A stretch of DNA of 64,000 nucleotides from Halobacillus litoralis (GCF_020524085.2 NZ_CP129016.1:3652001-3716000), one strand, 5' to 3'; counted from the first letter of the stretch, positions 55,281 to 64,000 are shown. Translations and numbers: made by a program. Notes: generated by a model from the sequence alone, not told the origin.

Positions 55281-55314
55281 TTGCCTTGCCAAGTCTAATT
55301 TAGGGGGTCTTTTT

Positions 55315-56232
55315 ATGTCCAGAAAAAGAAAAATGATCTTACTTATTTTCACCCTCATCATGCTGCTCGCGGCGTGCAGCGGAGAAGACAGCAGCGGAGA
55401 GATTACAAGTGAAGAATCGACTAATGAAAGTACTTTGGACCGTACCAATGACTCGTTGGACACAGATACAGAAGATGCACCGAAAACGGGGCTAACGGAA
55501 GCAGCAGAAAATGAAACAGAGCAAACGGAAGCTCAGCAAGAGAGAATGATGATCTACGAAGCACACATCGATATTGAAACTAAAGATTTTGACATGTTCC
55601 AGGAGAACCTTCAGACACAAATGAATGAATATGAAGCTTATATGGTGGAAACCAATGTTCACAGGACCGAACGTGGAAACAGGCAGGGTCATATTCGGAT
55701 CCGCGTCCCTCAACCAAATTTTGAGGCCATGCTAAGTGGGTTCGAAAATATATCAGACCAAATCAAATCCAGGAATATCAATAGTAGAGACGTGACGAAG
55801 AACTATGTGGATCTTGAATCCAGGTTAAAAGCAAAGGAAGAAATCGAAGCAAGACTTCTAAGTTTTTTGGAAGAAGCCAGCGCAACAAAAGACCTAGTGG
55901 AAATATCTCAGGATCTGGAACGCGTCCAATCAGACATTGAATCTCTTAAGGGGGAGATGAACTACTTAGAAAATCAAAGTGACTTTTCCACTATAACCAT
56001 TTCCTTTACTGAAACCAAAGTCATCGTTGGTGGTGTCGATCAGCAAGACTTGAACACATGGGAGCGGACAAAACAAGCCTTTTTCAACAGTATCAACGGG
56101 ATAGCAAATGTTGCTTCCTGGCTGTTCGTAGCAGCAATAGGTTACTCACCAGTCCTTGTTCCCGTTCTACTTGTCCTCGCCTTATGGATCTGGAGTCGCA
56201 AGAAAAGAAAGGGCGAGTCTGCTGACCAATAA
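55315..56232 (+). CDS. DUF4349 domain lipoprotein
   Basis: A 305-residue lipoprotein. Signal with lipobox LAAC (MSRKRKMILLIFTLIMLLAAC); an acidic segment follows; then DUF4349 from about 80 (YEAHIDIETKDFDMFQENL), with a coiled-coil SRLKAKEEIEARLLSFLEEA, and one helix near the C-terminus (about 265-290) facing a basic tail. Anchored to the membrane, role unknown. ATG 55315 follows GGGGG; the earlier frame from 55249 lies in the structured leader and is not expected to be translated. Confidence 0.82.
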   Translation: MSRKRKMILLIFTLIMLLAACSGEDSSGEITSEESTNESTLDRTNDSLDTDTEDAPKTGLTEAAENETEQTEAQQERMMIYEAHIDIETKDFDMFQENLQTQMNEYEAYMVETNVHRTERGNRQGHIRIRVPQPNFEAMLSGFENISDQIKSRNINSRDVTKNYVDLESRLKAKEEIEARLLSFLEEASATKDLVEISQDLERVQSDIESLKGEMNYLENQSDFSTITISFTETKVIVGGVDQQDLNTWERTKQAFFNSINGIANVASWLFVAAIGYSPVLVPVLLVLALWIWSRKKRKGESADQ

Positions 56233-56326
56233 CCCCTTTCCACAAGTTGTACGTTTGGGGTTGGAAGACACTAAAGAAGATATAGAAGACGTTGACGTTG
56301 AACAGATAAAGCGGCAAAAACATACT

Positions 56327-56361
56327 CAAAAAAAACAGGCCTACATGGGGCCTGTTTTTTT
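56327..56361. terminator. bidirectional terminator between DUF4349 and GH13-like gene
   Basis: AAAACAGGCC (56332-56341) and GGCCTGTTTT (56349-56358) around TACATGG; T7 and A8 runs. Confidence 0.88.
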
Positions 56362-57772
56362 ACGTTGTATCAGCTTTACGATTCTTCAAGCTGATCACGA
56401 TGACTGCTAGGACAAACAAGGAGAGTACTCCACCTACGAATCCTATAAACAACCAATTGTAGCCACTATTCGGTTCCACAATAAAAACATCGGCTGTTTC
56501 ACGCTCCATTCCGAGCCGGTAGGTGCCATCGCTTTGCTGACGGACAAGACCATCGTGAAGCAAGCCTCTCAATTGGTGGTCATCTTCCAGCCCTTCCAGG
56601 GTCATCGTTCGAGTCTCTTTAGCATTATTGATGGCAATAACCATTTCATTTCCCTCATAGGTGCGTTTAAAAACGGCTAGCCCGTCCTCGTTATACACTT
56701 CGCGGTAATCCCCTCTGGTGAGGACTGGAAACTGTTCTCTCATTGAAGTCAGTTTTTCTATCCGTTGTTTCAGCTTTTCATCTCCGGCCTTAAAATTCAT
56801 CATCGGGAGGTTTTGCGGATCTCCCCCATCATCTAATGGTGTTTCCGTTCCGTAGTACACCACCGGAATACCCGGCGCTGTAAATACATGCGTTAAAGCC
56901 AACTGCCACCTTGTGATAGGGTTTTGTCCTTCTTCGACAGCTTCATGTGTAAAACGGGACACGTCATAAAAGTCAAGCAGATGCGGTTGTGTAAGATCTT
57001 CTTCTGTTAAAAGATTGTTTAAAGTGTTTCCAGCTTGACTAAAAGCCTCTCTAGTCACTTCTCTGAACGTATGACCTTCTCTGATTGATGAGTTGTACAC
57101 AATGAGTGAATCATCCTGTAAGGACGTTTCACTTAAATCCGAATCATTCGTGATGGTCCTGAAACCATCTACCCCTGTTTTTTCTTTCCAATAATCCATT
57201 GTTTCTTTGAAGTAAGTGCCTACATCTTTCTGATTTACATCGACTTGAAGCAATTGATCAAACCACGGATGCTCGCTTGAGACCTCTTCACCTGTCAGCC
57301 ACTCGGACTTAGCTTCATTCTCTGCCCACGGATGGTTTTCAGATACAAATCCAACAGGAAGATCAAAAATCACTTTTATATCACGGGCATGAGCTTCTTC
57401 CACAACTTTTCTCGCTTCTTCCATCGTGCCGAAATGTTCTTCAACATTACGGAAGTCTGAAATATGGAAGCCGTGGTAGCTATCTCCCTCATTCTGCATA
57501 ATCGGGGAAAGTTGAATAGTAGTAAAACCCAATTCTTTTATGTAATCCAATTGATCTACAATCCCTGGTAAATCTCCACCGTGATAAACCTTGGGATCTT
57601 CCAAATCTGCTCCATTATTGTTATTCATATCTCCGTTCATGAACCGATCGACAACAATATAATAAACGCTTTCATCCTGCCATTGCCTCTCTCCACTTTT
57701 TTCAGCATCCGCCACGATAGGTAACCCCAGCAAAAACGGGAGGCATGCCAACAGCATTATTGCTCTTCTCAT
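56360..57772 (-). CDS. GH13 alpha-amylase-like membrane protein, catalytic residues missing
   Basis: A protein of about 470 residues with a signal peptide, a GH13-type (alpha-amylase) barrel and a C-terminal membrane helix (about 440-460). Overall fold markers are kept: VYYIVVDRFMNGD, YHGGDLPGIVDQLDYIKELGFT and HFGTMEEARKVVEEAH. The usual active-site motifs are changed: region I reads DLPVGFVSENH in place of D-x-x-x-N-H, region II GVDGFRTI (nucleophile Asp replaced by Ile), region III SLIVYN in place of a Gly-Glu, region IV LDFYDVSR with Tyr for His. Start ATG 57772 with AAGGGGG 9 bases upstream; ATG 57799 lacks a site. Numbered from the 57799 start in positions above. Probably a pseudoenzyme at the cell surface. 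Confidence 0.8.
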   Translation of the reverse strand: MRRAIMLLACLPFLLGLPIVADAEKSGERQWQDESVYYIVVDRFMNGDMNNNNGADLEDPKVYHGGDLPGIVDQLDYIKELGFTTIQLSPIMQNEGDSYHGFHISDFRNVEEHFGTMEEARKVVEEAHARDIKVIFDLPVGFVSENHPWAENEAKSEWLTGEEVSSEHPWFDQLLQVDVNQKDVGTYFKETMDYWKEKTGVDGFRTITNDSDLSETSLQDDSLIVYNSSIREGHTFREVTREAFSQAGNTLNNLLTEEDLTQPHLLDFYDVSRFTHEAVEEGQNPITRWQLALTHVFTAPGIPVVYYGTETPLDDGGDPQNLPMMNFKAGDEKLKQRIEKLTSMREQFPVLTRGDYREVYNEDGLAVFKRTYEGNEMVIAINNAKETRTMTLEGLEDDHQLRGLLHDGLVRQQSDGTYRLGMERETADVFIVEPNSGYNWLFIGFVGGVLSLFVLAVIVISLKNRKADTT

Positions 57773-57879
57773 CTTTTGTGTCCCCCTTACAGATGTCATA
57801 CCTCACTCTAGAGTATCCCTTCCAACCTTCCTCCGTCAATCTCCTTCCTGATTCTCCATGAAATTGACACAGGTCAACT

Positions 57880-57908
57880 AAAAAAACAGACCTATGGAAG
57901 GTCTGTTT
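57880..57908 (-). terminator. terminator downstream of the nag operon
   Basis: AAACAGACCT (57884-57893) and AGGTCTGTTT (57899-57908) with a T-run on the minus strand. It lies about 120 bases past the SIS gene. Confidence 0.75.
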
Positions 57909-58033
57909 CTAACCGAACGTGTTTATTTAGCACAAACTACAGATTGTTGGATAGAACAACAACCCTCATTCAGAAAGAGATGCGTTTGTAGGCCTGCATC
58001 ACATTTTGGTTATGTTGGTCAGAGCCATCAACA

Positions 58034-58684
58034 TTACCACTTTTGAAAACAGGGGGGTTTTTCTCCACTTTCTGCGATTCTCTCAATCGTTCTTGTCATA
58101 AGCTCATGTAAAATCCCCGCTCCTACTACTGAAGAAACTGGTGAATAGGATTGATCCCCTTTTTGCATGATCGTATCCCCAACTGGAACTTCCATGTCAA
58201 TGACCTCATCTACGATATCCTCAATCCTGTAGTTACTGTGGTGTCGAGAATGTTGACTTTCTTTATAATCCAGAGAGGTTAATCCCACAGTGTACAAACC
58301 TCTTTCCTTACAATAAATTGCTGTTTCAATAGGAGCTGGATTTCGTCCGGATGTAGAAATAATGAGGACCGCATCTTTTTTCTGCAAGTCTTCCTTCTCC
58401 AAATAAGGCTGAACCAAGCCAGATTTGCGTTCATTTTCACTAGCTTGCCTTGCTCCTCGATGCAGCATCAATTCTTCTATCCATATCGGATGCACAGGTA
58501 CAAGTCCTCCCGCCCTGTAGAATACGTCCTGAGCAAGTAAACTGAAGTGGCCACAACCAAATGTATGGACAATCCCTCCTCCTTGGATGATTCGTGAAAG
58601 GTTTTCACTAACTTCAACAAATTTACTAAACTGGGAAGATTCAATGTCCAACAATTTCTGGGATACATTTGTTAAATAGCTCAT
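58034..58684 (-). CDS. SIS-domain protein of the nag operon (UPF0309-like)
   Basis: A 216-residue SIS-domain protein. Sugar-phosphate binding elements HTFGCGHFSLLAQDVFYRAGG and IISTSGRNPAPIETAIYCKERG are typical of sugar isomerases and regulators. It ends a nagP-nagA-nagB-nagR operon, so an aminosugar phosphate is the likely ligand; no isomerase activity can be assigned. ATG 58684 follows AAGGAG and lies 10 bases past the nagR stop. Confidence 0.8.
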   Translation of the reverse strand: MSYLTNVSQKLLDIESSQFSKFVEVSENLSRIIQGGGIVHTFGCGHFSLLAQDVFYRAGGLVPVHPIWIEELMLHRGARQASENERKSGLVQPYLEKEDLQKKDAVLIISTSGRNPAPIETAIYCKERGLYTVGLTSLDYKESQHSRHHSNYRIEDIVDEVIDMEVPVGDTIMQKGDQSYSPVSSVVGAGILHELMTRTIERIAESGEKPPCFQKW

Positions 58685-58694
58685 CTCGAACTCC

Positions 58695-59426
58695 TTATCG
58701 ATCAATATCCGTGATGAATTTATACCGATCGGCACGGTAGGTGGATTTAACGACCTCAAACGGAACGCTTTGAGCAAGAAAGCTTTTTCGCTCAATATGA
58801 AGCACTGGGGAATGAGGAAAAATATTTAAGTGTTCGGCTTCTTCCTCATCGGCAGCACGCGCTTCGATAATCTGGCGTGCCTGGCTGATGGCCATGCCTA
58901 AATCGTGCTCTACATAATGATAAATCGATCCATGCACAATATCTTCGGTTAAGTTCGGCAGTAATTCTTGAGGCATAAACGTAGTTTCGATGGCCATAGG
59001 TTTGTCCTCGGCTATCCTTATTCGCTGAATACAGTACACTTTTTCCTCTTCTTCTAAATTCAGCTTTTCCCGGATATCTCTTGGTGCTGCAATGACATCA
59101 AAGGCTAGCAGTTGACTGCTCGATGTCATTCCTCTCTGTTTCATGTCTTCCGTAAAACTCGTCAAACCTTTTAGCGGCTGTTCGAGTTTCTTTTCTGCCA
59201 CATATGTCCCTTTTCCTTTTTCACGATAAAGTACTCCTGCGTTCACCAAATTCGTCACTGCCTGCCTTACGGTCATACGACTGACTTCAAACTGCTCGGA
59301 AAGCTCACGCTCAGACGGGATCATTTTACCGACCTCATACTCTTTTTGCTCTATTTTTTGCTTCAGATACTCTTCAATCTGATAATACAGTGGTAACGGA
59401 ACGTTTTTCTTTAACAAAGGATTCAC
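58695..59426 (-). CDS. nagR: GntR-family regulator NagR (YvoA)
   Basis: A 243-residue GntR/HutC regulator: winged helix at about 8-75 (PLYYQIEEYLKQKIEQ, MIPSERELSEQFEVSRMTVRQAVTNL) and a UTRA effector domain behind. NagR represses nag genes until GlcN-6-P or GlcNAc-6-P accumulates. Its start overlaps the nagB stop by 4 bases. A matching operator lies at 63323-63336. Confidence 0.92.
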   Translation of the reverse strand: MNPLLKKNVPLPLYYQIEEYLKQKIEQKEYEVGKMIPSERELSEQFEVSRMTVRQAVTNLVNAGVLYREKGKGTYVAEKKLEQPLKGLTSFTEDMKQRGMTSSSQLLAFDVIAAPRDIREKLNLEEEEKVYCIQRIRIAEDKPMAIETTFMPQELLPNLTEDIVHGSIYHYVEHDLGMAISQARQIIEARAADEEEAEHLNIFPHSPVLHIERKSFLAQSVPFEVVKSTYRADRYKFITDIDR

Positions 59427-60160
59427 CCTTTCCGTTGAACTTTCTTATACGCATCCTTATCCACAATTAAAGTAATGTCATCATGGCTTTTCAGTGAAGA
59501 GGCAGGAAACTGCTCATCAAGCTCCCACTGGATCAGTTGGAGGATGGCTTCCGCCTTTCGTTCTCCGGAAGCCAAAAGAATGATTTTTCTACTTTTCAAT
59601 ATGGAACGGATGCCCATCGTAATCGCTTTTGTCGGTACATCTTCCATAGATTCAAAGAAACGGGCATTGGCTTCCCGCGTTGAATCGGTCAGGTGCACAA
59701 TATGTGTCTCACTATCAAACGAAGTGCCTGGTTCATTAAAACCGATATGTCCATTCTCTCCAATGCCGAGTAATTGCAGATCGGGTGGCCCAATCTGGTC
59801 GATCACTTTTTCATAACGACTGCACTCTTGTTCCAAATCCTCGGTTTTACCAAAAGGAATGTGAGTGTTTTCAAGATCGATATTGATCAATCGAAACAAG
59901 TGTTGGTCCATGAAATGTCGGTAGCTCTGAGGATGTTCAGGAGCCAAGCCGACGTATTCATCTAAATTGATTGTACTTAAAAGAGAATAATCTGCACGTC
60001 CCTCGTGATAGCCCTTGATCAATTCATGGTAGGTACCAAGAGGAGTTCCACCTGTAGCTAATCCTAGCACAGAATCCGGCTTTTCTGTGATTTGTTCTTC
60101 TATCATTTGGGAAGCTGTCTGACTCATTTCCTTATAATCATTCGCAACAATAACATTCAT
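59423..60160 (-). CDS. nagB: glucosamine-6-phosphate deaminase NagB
   Basis: A 245-residue NagB that turns glucosamine 6-phosphate into fructose 6-phosphate and ammonia. Motifs LATGGTPLGTYHEL (about 34-47), NLDEYVGLAPEHPQSYRHFM (catalytic Asp), GENGHIGFNEPG and the AITMGIRSIL stretch are present. It overlaps nagA by 1 base and nagR by 4 bases. Confidence 0.95.
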   Translation of the reverse strand: MNVIVANDYKEMSQTASQMIEEQITEKPDSVLGLATGGTPLGTYHELIKGYHEGRADYSLLSTINLDEYVGLAPEHPQSYRHFMDQHLFRLINIDLENTHIPFGKTEDLEQECSRYEKVIDQIGPPDLQLLGIGENGHIGFNEPGTSFDSETHIVHLTDSTREANARFFESMEDVPTKAITMGIRSILKSRKIILLASGERKAEAILQLIQWELDEQFPASSLKSHDDITLIVDKDAYKKVQRKG

Positions 60161-61341
60161 CAGGCTCCCCCCTTACCATCATAACTGATAACTCCGCGGC
60201 AGATCGTTGTCACTACACGACCCTCTTCATCTAAAAGGACCAGGTCTGCATCTTTCCCTTTCGCAATACTTCCTTTTCGGTCATACACCCCTAGCTCACG
60301 AGCTGCATTGGCGGAGGTCATTTTTACTAATTCAGCTGGATCCACTCCAGAAAAGGTGCGCATTTTTCTAGCCGCTTCTTCCAGTGTTAATATACTGCCT
60401 GCAAGCGTGCCGTCAGAAAGGCGGGCTTCCCCATTATTCACCGTCACATTCTGTCCCGCAAGATCATAGGTGCCTGCAGGAAGACACTTGGCCCTCATCG
60501 CATCTGTAATTAGTATCGTTCGATCACTCCCAAGGATTTGATAAGCTAACCGGACTGCTTCTGGATGAATGTGGATGTGATCGACAATCATCTCAACGAG
60601 AAGCTCCCGGTTCGTTAATGCTGCTCCAACCAAGCCCGGTTCCCTGTGGTGTAGACCACTCATTTGATTGTATAAATGTGTCACATGACTCGCGCCTTTA
60701 TCAACCGCCTCATTCGCTTCGGCCAAAGTGGCCTCGCTATGACCCAATGAACAGATGACACCTTTTTTCCTGACCTCTTCAATAAAGGGAAGAGCGCCCT
60801 CCAATTCAGGAGCCAAGGTTACGAGTTTGATTTGTTGTTGACTATCTTTCTGCCAATTTTCAAAAAGGCTGAGGCTTGGTTCGGTAATATGCTCCGCAGG
60901 CTGCGCCCCCGCTTTTGACGGTGAAATAAAGGGACCTTCGAGATGAATGCCAAGAACTTCCGCTTGTCCATCTCTTTGCTGATGTTCCATATACGTTCCC
61001 ACATTTGTGACGGCTTGAGTAATTCTCTCTTTTGATTGTGTCATGGTTGTGGCAAGAAAACTCGTCGTTCCTTCCTTAGGTAACTGAACGGCCACCCCAC
61101 GCAATGCTTCTTCAGTAGCGTCCATCACATCATGACCATTCGCCCCGTGGATGTGTACGTCAATGAATCCTGGAAGGAGCGTAAGGTTTCTGCCTTTCCC
61201 ATCAATGACAGAATCCCCTTCCTTAATGACGAACCCTTCCTGAATTTCTTCTATTTTCCCATCACTCACTGTCACAGAACCAGAGGGAATCGTCCCGTTT
61301 TCCATTACAACGGTTACATTCGAAATGACCAAATCACTCAT
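60160..61341 (-). CDS. nagA: N-acetylglucosamine-6-phosphate deacetylase NagA
   Basis: A 393-residue amidohydrolase. Metal/active-site elements: PGFIDVHIHGANGHDVMD, HLEGPFISPSKAGAQP, GHSEATLAE, HLYNQMSGLHHREPG and ILITDAMRAKCLPAG. It removes acetate from GlcNAc-6-P. The first codons overlap the nagP stop by 8 bases. Second gene of the operon. Confidence 0.95.
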   Translation of the reverse strand: MSDLVISNVTVVMENGTIPSGSVTVSDGKIEEIQEGFVIKEGDSVIDGKGRNLTLLPGFIDVHIHGANGHDVMDATEEALRGVAVQLPKEGTTSFLATTMTQSKERITQAVTNVGTYMEHQQRDGQAEVLGIHLEGPFISPSKAGAQPAEHITEPSLSLFENWQKDSQQQIKLVTLAPELEGALPFIEEVRKKGVICSLGHSEATLAEANEAVDKGASHVTHLYNQMSGLHHREPGLVGAALTNRELLVEMIVDHIHIHPEAVRLAYQILGSDRTILITDAMRAKCLPAGTYDLAGQNVTVNNGEARLSDGTLAGSILTLEEAARKMRTFSGVDPAELVKMTSANAARELGVYDRKGSIAKGKDADLVLLDEEGRVVTTICRGVISYDGKGGA

Positions 61342-63260
61342 TTCCTTTGCCTCCTTCCTCTACTCTCATTACCCCTTTTTGTCCTTTTTCCAAATATCCT
61401 TTTTTCAAAAGTTCCACAGTAGCTCCTTCCGCATTTGTGAAGATGAACGGTGTCACGATCGAAGGCGCATTCGCTTTGACAAATTCAAGATCCACACGCA
61501 GCAACGGCTTTCCTTGTTTCACCTTTTGCCCAGATCCAACAAGTGCTTCGAACCCATCTCCATTCAACTTAACCGTATCCAAACCAACGTGCATCAGCAT
61601 TTCCAGTCCATTCTCCAGTTCAAGCCCAATGGCATGTTTTGTCGGGAAAACTTGAAGGACCTTCCCATTCACAGGTGAATGAAAAGTATCGCCAGACGGG
61701 TCGATGGCAAAACCTGGTCCCATCATCCCTTGGGCAAAAACATCATCCGGGACTTCAGAGAGAGGAAGTACGTTACCATTCAACGGCATTTGAAAATCTT
61801 CTTCTTTTACTTTTCTAGATGGAACTTTCTCTACAGCTGGAACTTGTTCATCCTGTACACCTTTAGGAAGGTGATATCCATGTTCCATTTGTTTTTTCAT
61901 TGCATCCGCGACAAACTCGACAGAAGTACCTACAATCACTTGAAGATTCCTTTTTCCAAGTTTCATGACTCCACGTGCTCCTTGACGCTTCAACTCTTTT
62001 TCATTGACTTTCTCACGATCTCTCATTTCAAGGCGGAGACGAGTGGTGCAATAATCTAACGTTTCTATGTTTTCAGGACCACCTAACGCATGGAGATAGT
62101 AGGAAGCTTTCGCATCATAATCACTGCTTTCTGTTTCAGTGGATTCCTTTTCCACTTCTTCGTCTTCTCTCCCTGGTGTTTTCAAATCCAGTTTGATAAT
62201 AAGGAAATAAAAAATAAGGAAGTAGATCGCTCCCATAAATAATCCAATTAAAATCAGAGTGAACGGATTCTGTGCAATATTGTAGTTCAGTAAGAAGTCA
62301 ATTAAACCTGCCGAAAAACCAAAACCATGTCTGACATCAAACACAAATGCAAGAATCATCGACACACCAGTCAGCAAGGAGTGAACGACATATAAAAGTG
62401 GAGAAAGGAACATGAAAGAAAATTCAATTGGTTCGGTAACCCCCCGTAATAAAGGATGTCAAACCAATACTCAAAAACATTCCTCCGACCGCTGCTTTTC
62501 TCTCTTTTTTTGCTGCCGCATACATAGCTAGACAGGCAGCCGGCAATCCGAACATCATGACAGGGAAAAAGCCAGCCAGGAAGTAACCAGCGGAAGGGTC
62601 GCCATTTAGGAAACGATTGATTTCCCCGCGCACAACTTCTCCAGCCTCTGTCGTAAATGTACCGAAGTCAAACCAGATTAATGCATTCATGACATGGTGT
62701 AATCCAACCGGAATCAGAAGACGGTTCAGCACACCATAGACACCAACTCCAAGTTCTCCACCGTTTAAAATCCAGTTTGCCGTAGAATCAAGAACAGCTT
62801 GTGGATACACCCATACATATCCGAATACAAAGGAAAGCACGACCATAACTGCTGAGGTGATGATCGGAACGAAGCGTTTACCTCCAAAGAAAGAAAGGAA
62901 GTCCGGGAATTTCACATCATTGTACTTGTTGTACAACATTCCGGCGATCACACCAGCAATTACGCCGGCAAAAACCCCCATATCCACGTCCTTATTTATA
63001 GCTTCTATTCCACCATCCAAGACCAAGTAACCAATAGCACCCGCTAAAGCAGCTGCCCCATTCCCATCTTTCGCAAACCCCATCGCAATACCAATAGCAA
63101 AGATAAGAGCCAAATTACCGAGAATCCCGTTACCAGCTGCCGTTATAAACGGAATATTCAACATATCTTCCATCCCTAATCGCACAAGCAAAGCCGCAGC
63201 CGGCAATGTAGCGATTGGGAACATTAATGATTTACCTATTCGTTGTAAAAAACTTAGCAT
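61334..63260 (-). pseudogene. nagP: PTS N-acetylglucosamine transporter EIICBA (NagP), split by a frameshift
   Basis: The parts form one EIICBA protein of about 640 residues: EIIC N-part (62424-63260, MLSFLQRIGKSLMFPIATLPA), EIIC C-part, EIIB with its Cys (ETLDYCTTRLRLEM) and EIIA with its His (MLMHVGLDTV). The frame breaks at six G (62440-62445, C6 on plus): as written the N-part ends SFITGGYRTN, but with five G it reads TGVTEPIEFSFMFLSPLL and joins the second frame. The enzyme imports and phosphorylates GlcNAc. All catalytic residues remain, so a sequencing error or phase-variable tract is likely. AAGGAGG precedes ATG 63260. Confidence 0.88.
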
Positions 63261-63281
63261 TGTCGCTAACCTCCTTCAAAT

Positions 63282-63295
63282 TGAAAACGTTTTAC
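63282..63295. promoter_or_regulatory. possible cre (CcpA) site upstream of nagP
   Basis: TGAAAACGTTTTAC resembles the near-palindromic cre TGAAAACGTTTTCA, differing at the last two or three positions. Within the nagP leader. Confidence 0.45.
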
Positions 63296-63322
63296 TGAAG
63301 TTATCTTACCACCATGTTTTCT

Positions 63323-63336
63323 AGTTGTCTATACCA
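63323..63336. promoter_or_regulatory. NagR (dre) operator upstream of nagP
   Basis: The minus-strand reading TGGTATAGACAACT matches the 14-base Dasherin/NagR dre consensus core TGGTATAGACNANT as I recall it for GntR-family GlcNAc regulators. About 65 bases before the nagP start. Confidence 0.75.
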
Positions 63337-63441
63337 GTAAGTGATGTTTGAATATTCTATAAAAAATAAGATATTCTCCTTACCTACATTTTCTACACAT
63401 TTCTATGATTTAACCTTATTAAAGAATATGGAAGGATTGTG

Positions 63442-63869
63442 GAAGACTCAGTTTCGGGATGTTTGTGTGCGTGTAGGGGCTCCGGGAAACCGTTCGCCCC
63501 TTGGCCGTATGAGTGTCCCGAAACCAATTCTAGAATATGCAGGCATTCAGCTTGGTGGGAGTATAAGGTTAAAACACCCCCATGACCAGGTGTTTGAATC
63601 CTGAGAGCTTAATACAGAGGCTTTATGCTTCTAACAGTGGGATAGCGGAAGACAATCCAACATGGTATAGGGGTTCGTTTCTCACAACAATGAATGGGGT
63701 GGTTGGGAAGCTGAGAGACTCCCGCGTGAATGGATTGGCTGGCGAGACCCCACAGAGCGGAGCTCGAGGAGGCTTGCCGTCATCCCCGCAGGAAAGCGAG
63801 CTGCTTCCCAACCACCCCTAACGCTCATTATGGCAACGAACCACGGAAACATCTCGAAACTGAGTCTTC
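63442..63869. repeat. dispersed repeat with terminal inverted repeats, copy C
   Basis: A 428-base non-coding element between nagP and the last gene. Ends GAAGACTCAGTTTCGGGATG (63442-63461) and CATCTCGAAACTGAGTCTTC (63850-63869) are 20-base inverted repeats with one mismatch. It contains the 120-base block (63558-63677) shared with copy A and a palindromic core (63696-63818, arms GGGGTGGTTGGGAAGC and GCTTCCCAACCACCCC). Size and ends resemble a MITE. No transposase is encoded. Confidence 0.75.
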
Positions 63870-63904
63870 AACTAAAGGGAGCAATTCTGGGATTGGAGGA
63901 ATTG

Positions 63905-63930
63905 AAAAAACCGCCCTGGCTTGGGCGGTT
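63905..63930 (-). terminator. terminator of the partial gene at the right edge
   Basis: Minus-strand AACCGCCC/GGGCGGTT around AAGCCA, then T6. It stands 4 bases past the partial gene's stop codon. Confidence 0.8.
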
Positions 63931-63933
63931 TGG

Positions 63934-64000
63934 TTAGAAGGTGACTTTGTAGGTTCTGAGCCAGTGGTCAATCTGACAAAGATGAGCAATGAGCTGCGGC
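63934..64000 (-). CDS. partial CDS, C-terminus of an unknown protein
   Basis: The minus strand reads open from the window edge to TAA at 63934-63936: ...PQLIAHLCQIDHWLRTYKVTF. Only 21 residues are visible. The terminator directly downstream supports a real gene. The family cannot be named from so little. Confidence 0.5.
   Translation of the reverse strand, partial: PQLIAHLCQIDHWLRTYKVTF

Noticed and set aside
55249..55314. Upstream extension of the DUF4349 gene
   Set aside because: It would translate part of the structured RNA and precedes the signal peptide; the GGGGG site favours 55315.
63341..63821. Open frames of 62-87 codons at the right end
   Set aside because: They run through repeat C and its inverted ends; no ribosome site and no family likeness.

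Overview
The window looks like chromosomal DNA of a spore-forming, moderately halophilic member of the Bacillaceae, close to Halobacillus. This is inference from three things: gene order that follows the Bacillus subtilis yjaX-yjcH and yitS-yitW regions, spore coat genes, and many acidic secreted proteins. Gene density is high, most genes sit in short operons, and nearly all are separated by strong intrinsic terminators that often serve both strands. No prophage, CRISPR array, rRNA operon or intact insertion sequence was seen.

Layout. 1-3.7 kb: an unknown gene, a frame-disrupted DUF3889-type gene, and two identical tRNA-Val(GAC) genes flanking a DUF2254 membrane protein. 3.7-9.6 kb: yjcH-yjcG-yjcF, a DUF421 protein, an MBL-fold hydrolase and a spore block (yjcA, a small coat-associated gene, cotZ, cotO) with divergent SigK-like promoters. 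9.7-15.5 kb: an EAL phosphodiesterase, fabI, a CPA2 antiporter and mgtE. 15.7-29.5 kb: prpE, an RluD-like pseudouridine synthase, NAD kinase, relQ, a CYTH protein, truncated hemoglobin, spxH (yjbH), pepF, coiA, mecA, yjbE, spx, yjbC and a DUF4015 protein. This is the stress, redox, competence and proteolysis neighbourhood of Bacillus. 29.6-38.5 kb: oppABCDF with a CodY-like box, trpS with its T-box, and yjbA. 38.5-45.5 kb: an LCP protein, fabF-fabH with a FapR-like box, med, yjzD and uppP. 45.5-49.1 kb: mobB-moaE-moaD and yitW-yitV-yitU. 49.1-57.8 kb: small unknown genes, a repetitive protein, a DUF2785 protein, a BsuPI lipoprotein, yitT, a DegV protein, a structured RNA-like leader before a DUF4349 lipoprotein, and a degenerate GH13 membrane protein. 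58-63.3 kb: an N-acetylglucosamine operon (nagP, nagA, nagB, nagR and a SIS protein) with a NagR operator. 63.4-64 kb: a repeat element and the 3' end of one more gene.

The genes form several working groups. SpxH and MecA feed ClpP proteolysis that controls Spx and competence. FabI, FabF and FabH share FapR-like sites. OppABCDF imports peptides. The nag genes import and catabolise GlcNAc. Points that stand out are a dispersed palindromic repeat family with near-perfect terminal inverted repeats in one copy, an unidentified structured RNA candidate at 55.1-55.3 kb, a hairpin that would mask a ribosome-binding site at 49.1 kb, a GH13 protein without its catalytic residues, and three genes (DUF3889, moaD, nagP) with extra-base frame disruptions, mostly in homopolymers, which may be sequencing errors, phase variation or real decay.
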